From NCBI GenBank assembly GCA_905250125.1, contig CAJNOL010000320.1:62001-126000 (forward strand): DNA of 64,000 nt. The letters run 5' to 3'. Shown here in pieces: positions 22,640 through 34,000 of the stretch. The stretch comes from Rotaria sordida. Taxonomy: Eukaryota; Rotifera; Eurotatoria; Philodinida; Philodinidae. The notes under the pieces were generated by a model, which did not search any database, was not told the DNA's origin, and saw nothing but the letters and a program-made list of their open reading frames with translations. The translations under genes were made by a program, and so were the position numbers. Numbering within the stretch: position 1 is the first letter of the stretch; each line of letters starts with the position of its first letter.

Positions 22640-25600
22640 TTATGTTGGAATTGATGATTGTAATTGACGTCGATCGACAACTACTTTTGGTTTTGTAACT
22701 AAAATACTACTTGCTAATTCAGCTTTTTTAGCTTTTTGATCAAAACCTTCATTTGTTTCTCTTATATATTCTCGAGTATCTTGTGATGATTTAGCTAATA
22801 TTCGAGACTATTAAGAAATAAAAAAAAATAAAAAATTAATTTCAAAAAAAAAATATTCATACTAATTTAGTAGTATCTTGTTTATCTTTAACAAAATGTT
22901 CTGTTCGACGATCTTTTCGTTTTATTTCATTAAGTAATTCTAAACGACGTTTTTGTATATCAGCCGTTTGTCTATTAAAATTAAATAAAAAAAAAGAAAA
23001 AAACCTAAAGAAACAATCATATTTAATAAAATACGATTCATGATTTTTTGCTTGTAATGTTTCATAAAGTTGACGTGAATGATGAAGTTTTTCCATTTTT
23101 CGACGAAGTTCATTTTGTCGACGTTCTTCAGCCATTGTTTGATCCTAAATATACAAAAAAAAAAAGACTTTTTATAAAGTTTTTTTAAAGATCTTTTCAT
23201 TAAATCATGCAATTCAAGATACATAAATATAAGAGTATAATACAAATTTTCATATTTTTTGTAGATGATCAATTCTTAGATGGTCTAAGGAAAGTTCATT
23301 CAATCCTACTACCTTGTATAACATGTTCATCTTTGTTGAAATCTTTTATTCGAAAATAAAATATGATTTAGTATCGAAAATATTAGAATGGGATAATTTG
23401 TTTTGTTTTTCTTACTAAGAAATCATGCATTAATAATTCAAAACGTTCAGCTTCTTTTTCTTTTTCTGTTCGACGTGCATTTTCTCTTGCTTTTTGAATT
23501 TTTAATTCATGATCATAACTAAAACAAAAAAAAAAAAGAAGAAAAAAGGTAAAAATCAAATGACAATAAATGATTTTTTCCTTAGAAAAAAAAAGATACG
23601 TACTGTGAAAGTAAAAGTTCATATTGATTTTTTTCCAATGCTAAGTTTTCAAGATCATTGTTTAATCCTGTTCGTGTTGCACGTTGTTCTATCATTTGTT
23701 TAGCATTTTCAAGTCCATTTCTAGTATAAAAAAAAATAATTATGCTTCATACTTAATGCTGATTATCTGTGCTTATCATGTCTGTTTTACTCATAAGATT
23801 TCAGAGAAATAAAATCTTTACAGAACCTTCTGATAAAACTCACCTTAAAGGTTAACTTTCGAGTTTCGGCTTGAAATTTCGCATAAATAATTTTCTTAAT
23901 GAGACTTTTTCGTTATAAAAATTTCACTCTTTTTAGTTGCTTCTATCGTGAGATATGAATATGAGCACAAAAATTTACTTTATCACATAATAGAAGCAAC
24001 GGGAAAACTTAAAGCTTTCAAAATGAACTAGTAGCATCATGAACATTATTTGTGCAAGATTTCAAGTTGAACTAAGAAGGACTGTAAAAAAAATTGATTT
24101 TGGTAGGACGGAGACCTTAGAACTTAAATCATTATAGACTATTTCATTGCTTGCTAGTACTCATCGCATTAAAATAGTCTCAATTCAAGATTAGACCGGA
24201 TCTGTGTCGAAAGTTATTTTGAGGAAAATGTATCTCCATTAGAGTTTGAATCCGCATCCAGCTAAGTTGTTTAGTGACATGCTCTATGTGATATTAAATT
24301 AAAATAATAATAAAACTCGTGAAAAAATTCGACGAAAGAATTGCATTATTCACCAGTCGTTAGTTTTTGGTATATTACGAGTAGCTTTTTAGCTGTAATG
24401 GAGCAGAAAGAACTTCAGGAAGTCCGAAAGTCTTATAATATATAGGAAACATATAACGCTGAATAACTAAATAATATATAATGAATATAATTAGAACTTC
24501 AGTTTGAAATATGAATTTTACTTGTAGAGTGTTATTAGTAATATTCACTTATTTTACGTGCTTTGAGGAAGTTGCTGCAAGAGGGCTACTCGCTTATAAT
24601 CAGAATCCAATGTGCAATTAAGGACAGATCCATAGCAATTTTTATGCCAGCTACACCTTAGGTTCAGACTTCGGAAATTGATTTTGTCGCCTAGCTGTTC
24701 TCTATGAGAAAATCAGACGCATGTGAATGTTCGGACACTTATTATGATTCCTATGCTGTGTTTTAGGTATTTTTTCGCGAAATTTTCAAATTCAATTGGC
24801 TTTGAGCAGCTGTACGAAAACAACAACTTCTCAAAATTCTATGGAGCATCATCTACGAATAAATCATTTATCTCTGTCGTTTAACACAAACAAAAAGCAG
24901 TATATTAAGAAGAAAGAAGAATACCTCTGTTTTTCAACTACCTTGTGGTATGGAGTGCTACCTAACGGCAGGTTCAATAGCCCAATATCTTTCCTTACTA
25001 GCCATAAAAGCAGGTGTATGCCACAATATAGTCAATATGCTATCGAATGGGTAATTCGAGACAAATAATCGTTAGTGCTGTATTCAGAGTCATTCCATGG
25101 CTGGCAGCACTAAAGTTCGGATACAGTACTTTGCGGATACGTGTCGAATAACATCCAGCTACTTAACTATGGTCGTTTTTCAGTATATTAGAACTACTAA
25201 ATTCTTTCTTTAAAAGTTTTGGAAACAGACCGTCTCGCGGGAGGGAGTAGTCAAAAAATGTAATTTTTATCTGAATGTCTTTTATAGTTGATTTCTTACA
25301 TATATCCTTCGTTTTTATTCGGTTTTGATGTTCCGATACGTTGAAGACTTTGATCCTAATAAAAAAGGAAGTAGTTTTATAAATGACTATTTGAATAATT
25401 AGTCAATTCATTCACCATTCGTCGAACATCATCTAAGAAACTAGCTGAAGATGATGTTCGTAACTCATTCAGACCATCAGATGATTTCAAATTTGAATTA
25501 ACTACAGTTGAACGAGTAGATGATGTTGGTCTTGGTGGACGATGAGAATTTGTATCATGTTGAAAAGACTTTTCTCTAGTTGTTAATTGAAAACGATTTG

Positions 25601-26391
25601 ATATAGTACTCGATGGATTATTAAAATCATGTAGATGTGTATTGGAAGGATTAGATTTTGTTTTTGTATAAGTTCTATACGTAAAATAAATATAAGAAAA
25701 TTAGAATTACAATTTCTTTTATTTAACCTTCGAATTGTTGATCTATCATTGACATAGGATGGTTCTGAAGGAAAACAAATTTTTTTTTTATTTTTATATT
25801 CTTCAAAATTATAATTCTTACTAGAATCAAGTGTTTTCATTGATGATGGTTTTGTAAGTGCTTGTTCTCGAATAATTTTTTCACGTTCTTCACGACAAGA
25901 TTGTAATTTAGCTAAAATATACTTTGTTTTAAATAATAAAAAACAAACAATAATTTTCAAACCTAATCGATCAATTTCCATTTCATCACGAACATCAACT
26001 AATGTTGAAAAACGTACTTGATCAGATGAAATATCAATTAATTTTTTTGGAAGTAATGTTGTAGGCTAGCGGGAGAGAGAGAGAGAAAAAAAAACCAAAT
26101 CTCATTTCATAATTGATTTTTTTGAAATAAAAAATAGTTTAATTCTACTTTAATATTAAGACGAGCACAAGCTTCAAGTGAACGTGGACTTGTTAAAACA
26201 TATTTTGAATCAACAAAATCAATATGATCAAAATTATATAAATCAATTTTAATTTGACCTCGTATTGGCATTGAAGGCGTCATAATTCGTTTATTTTGTT
26301 TAGCTGATACTATTCGTGTAGCACTTGTTGGTCGAGATAAATTTAAACAACCTGATGTATCAAAAAATCGAGTTGCATCATTAGTACTCAT
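22640..26391 (-). CDS. CCDC177-like coiled-coil protein
   Basis: Ten exons: 26391-26149, 26065-25963, 25911-25728, 25674-25416, 25355-25300, 23720-23604, 23518-23416, 23144-23035, 22971-22863, 22807-22640 (1452 nt, 483 aa; frame closes). The N-terminal signature IDLYNFDHIDF...KYVLTSPRSLEACARL (about residues 50-80) and LAKLQSCREEREKIIREQAL match vertebrate CCDC177 closely. A Ser/Thr-rich linker follows, then a charged coiled coil with many E/K/R heptad-like runs such as KIQKARENARRTEKEKEAER. The end (REYIRETNEGFDQKAKKAEL) resembles the CCDC177 C-terminus. The protein is shorter than the mammalian one, mostly because the coiled coil is reduced. Function is not established for the family as far as I know. 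Intron 23721-25299 is about 1.6 kb, far longer than the others. The start is divergent from the PIP5-kinase gene. Confidence 0.87.
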
Positions 26392-26754
26392 TCTTGATTT
26401 TTTTGTTTTAGCTTATCTCTTGAATTACTTTTTTTTCTCTTTCTACCATTACATCGTTCGTTGCCTAAGTAATGCCTCCAATATTTCACTCCTTTTCCTT
26501 TTTTTATATTTACCTATGAAAGCACCTTTATGAATCATTCTGACAGATAGAACCAGACAAAAAAGAAAGAAAGAAAGTTAATAAATGACATGCATGCCTT
26601 TTTTTCCCTTATGATGAGAGACCCATTGAAGAGTCATGCGAACAACGCCCTTCAATGCATGTCGTCAATTTTTTATGAATCATTTCGAGTGATTGCAATA
26701 AAAAATACTTCCTATTTAACAAGATCTCTATGTGAAATATAGTGACATCAGAAG
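26392..26754. promoter_or_regulatory. shared divergent 5' region of CCDC177-like and PIP5K genes
   Basis: The two head-to-head start codons are only about 363 bp apart, so both promoters must lie here or overlap. The stretch is AT-rich with pyrimidine runs near 26420-26510 and a gaaagaaagaaag run near 26567. No TATA or named factor site is claimed. Unseen 5' non-coding exons could change this picture. Confidence 0.4.
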
Positions 26755-29700
26755 ATGAAAAAAATGCGACGAGCAATAAAAGACAAGTTGGCTGGTGTTT
26801 TAGATGATCCTCGTATATCAAACACTATAGAAGTATTTACGAACAGTAATGAGCGACGTCAAGTAACTGATCGTGTTCCTGGACTTGCCAAGGAGAAAAG
26901 TGATACATGGATATCGACAATTCATGAACATGTTATATCAATGACGGATACAACGGGAGCACTTGCTAAACAAAAATTATTACAAACATTATTTTCATCT
27001 GGTGTTGTGCGATGTGATGGTATTCGACATGCACTTCAAATTGGTATGGTGACATAATTTGTTTATTTTTTTTAAACTTATTATAACAAAATCTAAATCT
27101 CAAGAAATACTTTTCTTGATCTTCATTCTTCACAAAAATTGGAGATTTTTTTTCATTTGGATCGATTGATCCGGCTTAGTGATGATTGAACGAAACAAAA
27201 CTAAAGAGTCTGCAATAACTATCGTGAAGTCTCAAGGAACTAGATCATAATCAGAATGAATAAATCTTAAGTCCGGATGTCTAGCCTATGTGTTTCTATC
27301 TATTAATAATAGTTATATTAGACATGCAACGAACTCGAACGATTCGGAAACTAACCAACTAATTTAGGTAGCTATCCAAGCAGGTTTTGAAGTATATAGA
27401 CGATTATAGAAGCATCCTTAGGTTCGGTCAAGATTTCATTGCCTGTCGACCTATCATAGTCAATCGTGAAAGTCTTTCTAAATGAATCTTTCTACCTCGA
27501 AAATATGATATAGTAATCTAAAAAATTTTTCTTCGGACTAATAGGAATCGGCTATTTTCTTAATCAAGAATATCGAAAATCTTCAGAATCATCTACATCT
27601 ACTCAACGAGAAAAATTTCCAGCTATTGGTGGTTTAACACCATCACATTCTTTAAATGATTTTGATTTTGAAGCTTATGGACTTAATACATTTAGTGATT
27701 TAATGAATATCTATGGTATTAATACAGATATATTAAGAAGACATATATGTGATGGTGAACTTAAAGAAATAATTAATCCAGCTAGTTCAGGTTCATTATT
27801 TTATTTAACATCAATGTCAACATATCTTATAAAAACAGCACGTGATTATGAAGTAAAATTTATTCAACAAAAATTTCTTCCTGTATATTTTGAACATATT
27901 AAACAACGACCAGAAACATTTCTTGCAAAAATATGTGGTGTTTATGGTTATATTCCATATATTTCATCTCAAAGAGGAATTACAGTTGATTCATTTACAA
28001 TGCGTTTTGTTATATTTTCAAATATAATACCAACAAATATTGATATTCATGAAAAATATGATCTTAAAGGTTCATCATATAAACGTGATGCAAATTATAC
28101 TGAACGAATAAAAAAATCAGCAACATTTAAAGATAATGATTTTCGTGATATACATCCACGAGGTTTAAAAATTCCAAAAAATATTTATTATTATTTAAAA
28201 GATGTGCTTACACATGATGTAGAATTTTTAGAAAGACTTAATATTATAGATTATTCATTACTTTTAGGTAAACATAATTGTTGGTTTTTTTCTTCTTTCT
28301 CTATTTAATTATATATTTTTGTTTTTCAATCAAATAGTTATACATAATATGGATAATCCAGTTAGACCGACACGTCCTGGAGGTGGTGTAGAAGCATTAA
28401 TGGGTGCTCTTCATGATACATTACTTGCCTCTATGGTGGAACAACGAATTGAAAATAAAATAAATAATAATACTATTGAATCAAGACCACTTTTACGATT
28501 AAAAAAACCAAATGAAGCATTGGGTTTCATTTATGAAGAAATTCCGAAATTTGATATAGAATATGCTAGACAATTTGGGTAAGTTTTTATAATCAATAAC
28601 AAGAAAACATATCCAAATGTCGAACGCCGTTCGACTTCACATCATGGGTATGAGTAGATCTCCCTGTAGGAAGATGGGAGTCCACGTTTTTGGGGACCTG
28701 GACCCGGTTCTATCAGATCTAAACCCGAGATTTTTTCATCAATATCTGGCGCCCTTCGTGTACATGAACAAGTGAAGGATCAAGGTTTCAACTATTTATT
28801 TGCTAATCTCAGAAAAAAACTCAACGTACAGTTATATCTCGTTGCTGTATTTCTCATCTGGGGAGCAGCGAAGTCACAAAAATGTGTAATCAGATCCAAC
28901 AACAAATAAAAGGTTGGACTCGGACCCGGCCAGGGTCTGGGTCTGAAAGGACTGCAGCTCCCTATCTCTGTGAGACTAAAAAAAGTTTAGAAGAACTCAG
29001 ATCTGTAGTCTACGGATGAAGAATTATGATCGTCGTAACGATTTTTTAGTTTAATCATCTAACGGGTACTTTATTCTAAAATATGCATTGCTTATAAGCA
29101 AGAGAGAGGGAAGACAGACAATAACAAGTCTGGGGAGTGCAATAATCTAAACACGAGAAGAAGAGAGGTAAACGATAAACGAACTAGACATATATAGTTA
29201 TAGAAGAAGGATGAAAGAAGCAAGAGGAGGTTAAAACGTTATGCATAAACAATCAATAAAAACCAAGAAATGAAAGCAGACAGCAACACATCAAAAATAA
29301 ATCGTCAAATGCGTCACAGTCGTCTTAATGGAATTGTTACTAATGAGAAAACTACTCAAATTGATGTCACATAGAAGTCTCGGTAAGACTAGAAAAAGTT
29401 TAAAAGGATTCATACTCATAAGTAATTTCAACTTGCAGTTTTCCTCATAGATAGATCTAATGATTTTTGGAATATCCTGAAAGTTTCAGCCGAAAAGAAT
29501 GTTTCTTTGTCGAGATATTGAATTTTGAAGTACACTCGATTTTTGTAACAAGCGACTATTTTGTTGAACATTCAATGTCTCAACAAATGAACATTCATTC
29601 CATCTGAAATTCTAAGACTCATTAGATCTGCCTATAGGCCGAATTTCAAATCGAAATTGCTCATGGACGCGAGCTATTTTACGGCTTTTCTAATCTTACT

Positions 29701-30484
29701 GAGATGTCCTTGTGACTTCAATTGGAATAGCTCTCTTGTGAAAGTAATGTATTATTGAAAAATCCAAAGCATAAAGTTTAAGTTTCTTTTAATCAAATAG
29801 AATTCAGCAGTTTTTCTTATGTGATAGATTTTCTATGTAGATTCAGAAATCAAAATTTTATCTATCTCAAAACTAATTGTTTGAATTATGTTCTCAACAA
29901 ATCCTTTTATCATTGTTATGATTAGGAAAGTAAGTCGTTGTTGAAAATCTAAAATAAATAGTTACAAATAAAAATGTTTTAGTCTGTAAGATTTGTCATT
30001 AATCATCTATACTTTTAAAAATTAGAAATTTCGTAGGATGACTTGTTGTTATTGAAAAAATCTAAACAATTTATAAAATCTTATAGGGGTATTCCAGCAA
30101 TCAATGAAAAAGGTGAACGTCTTCTTCTTTTTCTTGGTATTATTGATATACTACAAACGTAAGTATAATTTCTTATTTTGTTTTTTTATTTTATTTTATT
30201 TTATTATTAATAATAATTATCATTTATATAGATTTGATATTTGTAAATTAATGCAACGCCAATATCAATCAGTTGAAAATCGTGATGTTATAAATGAACG
30301 TTCAATTGTTGAAACAGATTTCTATGCAAAACGTTTTAAAGAATTTTTATTTGAACGTGTTCTTCGTCCATATGATGATGATGATGAAATTCAAACAAAT
30401 CCAATGAGTTCAATATCTTCTCATTCTCAACAAAATGCATCTTTTAACTCTTCGATCTATCCACAATTCCCTTTTTTTAATTAA
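26755..30484 (+). CDS. type I phosphatidylinositol 4-phosphate 5-kinase (PIP5K)
   Basis: Makes PI(4,5)P2 at the plasma membrane. Exons: 26755-27043, 27545-28267, 28338-28578, 30087-30158, 30232-30484 (1578 nt, 525 aa; phases fit). The kinase core is clear: SGSLFYLTS (about 178-186), LIKT with the catalytic Lys near 193, YDLKGSSYKR (268-277), IIDYSLLL (331-338), GGIPAINEKGERLLLFLGIIDILQ (418-441) with the metal-binding Asp near 438, and DFYAKRF near the activation-loop end. The GGIPAxNxKGERLLL block is typical of type I enzymes. Oddities: the residue after Q441 onward reads TFDICKLMQRQY where vertebrate enzymes have SYRxxKKLEHSW, so the dilysine and specificity Glu are changed. The first about 95 residues are unlike vertebrate N-termini. 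Intron 3 is 1.5 kb. AATAAA-like motifs follow the stop at about 30510. Confidence 0.93.
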
Positions 30485-31098
30485 TAATTTTTGTGATTCG
30501 TAGCAAGAAAAAAATAAATAAATAAGAACAATTGTTTACTAAAATGATCACATTGATCTTATATTGTTGAAATAAATAATAGAACGGAAGAAACAAATAT
30601 AAATACGAAAACAAAACAAGATACATAAAATATTATTTGATTTGTACGCAAAGACCAGAAGAAATATGAGTTTTACTCATTAAATACGTTCATATAAATA
30701 ACAATTGTTAAAGAACAAGAAAAGAAAAAAAAAGACAAACATCAAGGAAGAATGGCTCTTTGTTTATCTCAAGAATCCTGTATATGTAGAGACAACTAAA
30801 GGGAGGAAACAGAAACTGTCACTTATTATTCACAACAGCGGGAAGGGTTAAAGACAACAATATTTATCAGCTCAACAAGAAAAAAAACGATAAAATTGAG
30901 AAACGAATTACAATAATTTCCTTTTTTTTTAAATGAATTTTCTTTTTTTTATTGCACACAGCTAAAAAATATTATTTACAAGTTCGCGGTTATGAATTAT
31001 GTGCAGTAAAAATCCCTGTTTCTAACAAAGGAATGCAAATCAAATGGCAATATATACATATATATATATATATATGCATTGAGAATTTGATTTCTTTA
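30485..31098. other. convergent intergenic region between PIP5K and KSR
   Basis: The 3' ends of the two genes face each other across about 610 bp of AT-rich sequence. A (TA)n run lies at about 31051-31075. No gene seen. Confidence 0.5.
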
Positions 31099-34000
31099 TT
31101 AAAATTGTGCTTCAACATGTGGTCGAGTATTATATTGAAGAGGAGTTGATGGAGATCGTACTAATGGTCGTTTACCTGGCATTTTACTTAATGATTTACA
31201 TAACATTGCAAAATCAGGTCGATCATCTGGTACAAATGACCAACATTGATTAATTATATCCTATGAAAAAAAAGATAAAAAATAAAGGTTTTTCATAGAT
31301 ACATATGTTATGAACCCTTTGAGGATCATTGGCTCAATCAGTAGACTATATTTCTTTGAGACTTTATATTTAATATGGGTAGTATGTATTTTTGATATTT
31401 CCATCAAAACTTTTCAAAAAATCTTTAAAGTCCTTTTTGGGCCATACCCACACTTCTCTACGAGGATGACGAAGAGATATTTTCGTTATCCATGTAGGGG
31501 GGTATACATGTGGGCCAAAATTCGATCTAGAACTATTGCAAAATCAACCCTTGGAATAACATTAGAAGTCACTTCTAACTTGATCCGAACGAGGAAAATC
31601 AAAATATTTTGAGGACCACAAAAGGACATTATCCGCACTCCTCCAAGATATGGTGTGCCAAAAATTCATTAGGCTTACCACCTAGGTGACCATATTTCGG
31701 TTATAATTCTTATATAGATGTATGCACAGAAGTCTCACCCTATGTCATAGACAAAACTGTATCTCATATATTTTCTGCGTTCGCGAGCTATTCAAAAATT
31801 AACAAACTTAAAAAAGTGTACTTTATAAAGTACGCTCGTCCTCAAACGGTTAATGGCTATGAAATCTGCCCATAGACAAAATTTCTCGTCAAAAGTTTTT
31901 CTTTTAAGTTTTTCGGTAATACTTTACTCGAAATAAAAATTTCATTTAACAGACTATAATTCTTCATCAGTAGACCATAGGGTCCGAATCATTGTAAGTT
32001 TTTCTTAGTCGCATAGAGACTTACTCATAGGCATAATATGAGGTTGGACTGTGTCCGAGGAAGAAATACCAGACTTCAAGCCGAAAGTTCCTGCTGTTTC
32101 ACTTCGATCCTATCTGGATTGCAAATCAGTATATATTACCTGACTCATGAAGCCTAATTGAACAGAAACTTAAATCACTAGTGACAACATTTATCATTCT
32201 CTTCAGAAAATTCAAATGATATTGTTCGTGTTATGTATTGGATTAGGCAAGATATTTTTATATAATTGAGAACTTCATTTATTATCATTCATATAGAAAG
32301 TTATCAGATCATTCAACATTGTAATGACATCAAAAATATAAAATTAGCAATTCTGTTCGGATTTTTGAATGAGAAAATCGATTCTAGAATCTATAGTTAA
32401 ACTACTCAAACTTTCAAATATTTAGATTTATCACAAGCAACAAGAATTATTAATCTTGCATAAATTTAATGTTTTTTTTTTTAATAGAATTCCTCAATAC
32501 TTACTTTCGCATATTTACTTATATGTACACTACTCAATGGTTGTTTGAGTGAATTTCCTGCTCTCCAAATAATATATTCAGGTGGTTGTTTAGCAAATGG
32601 AAATTCTCGAAATAGAAGTTCATACCAAACCGTACTATAAATAAAACAAAAATAATCAATCCTAATAAGAAAAATTTCTTTCTTCTACCCAAATGCATAA
32701 ACATCTGTTTGAGGTGTATGTTGTAAAAGTGTATGTTCATTACGTGGATCAAGTTTACGTATAATTTCTGGTGCTAAATAACTAAGCCATCCACGTGGTG
32801 CAATAATAGCTGGTTGATTTATTATTCGAAAACATTTACTTAATGGTACTAAACCATAATCCGTTAAAATAATACGATTATTTTGTACAAATATATTTGT
32901 TGTACGTAATGACATATGATGTATAGATTTTTCATGTAAATAACTCATTGCTTGTGCTATTTGAGCAGCATATTGTGCAGCTGTATTGAGTGAAATTGAA
33001 TCATTACGAAGATGAATCATTTCAAATAGATTTAAACCACGAATCCAACTAGAAATATATTTTTTTCTCTGATTTTAAAATATCAAAAACAAACAAACAA
33101 CATACTTTGAAACAATTGCAAGATTTGGACTTTCGACTAAATATAGAGTTCACAATATATAAGACAAAAAAAATGAAATGAATTGAATACATACTACAAA
33201 CACCTGTATATAAATTTAAATACTCATGTCGAACTTTTCGTAATCGAAATACCTATAAAAATTAAAAAATGAAATAAAATATATTTATTCAATGTAAAGA
33301 TTTCGAATGTTAACAAACTTGATGTTTAAATTGATTAAGAAATTTTATTTCGTCCATTTTTGTATCAGGTTTGATTATGCGTACAGCTATTTCACCATGC
33401 CAATGAGCTCTAATAGAAAACACGCAGAAATGTTTGCTTTTTTTTTAAATAAATCTTATTATTCTTACTTCATTAATGTACCAGATGAACGTCGTACTTC
33501 TTCAATCATTTTTATGTTATTAAATATAATAACCCAATCTTGTAGTGAAGTCGCAAGCTAAAAATAATATTATTTTATTTAATCATAATCAGCTAAAATG
33601 ATTCACATGAAACAATATGAACAGTTGATTATTAATAGGCTTTCTTTTTTTTTATTATGAAATTTGTATTTAGTAATACATATAATATTTTCCTTGGTCT
33701 TTTATGACATACAATCCAAGTATTAAATCATTACTCTCTCAAATAGACAAATTATAAAACAAACATCTTAAGATATTCTTATTCATCAAATTGAATGAAT
33801 CATTAATTTGTTAATCTATTTCTCGATTGAGCTTTATTAATTGAATATCCCTAATTAGAGATCTCAGCCGATACATTAATCGGCAGTGGCAATGACTACA
33901 AAAGTCTCAGGATTCGGTGGCAGTGGTTGTATTATTGTACCTTTTTTCGTTTGCCAACAGCTACGGCCCCTACAAAAGTCTTAGAGTTCAACGACAGTGG

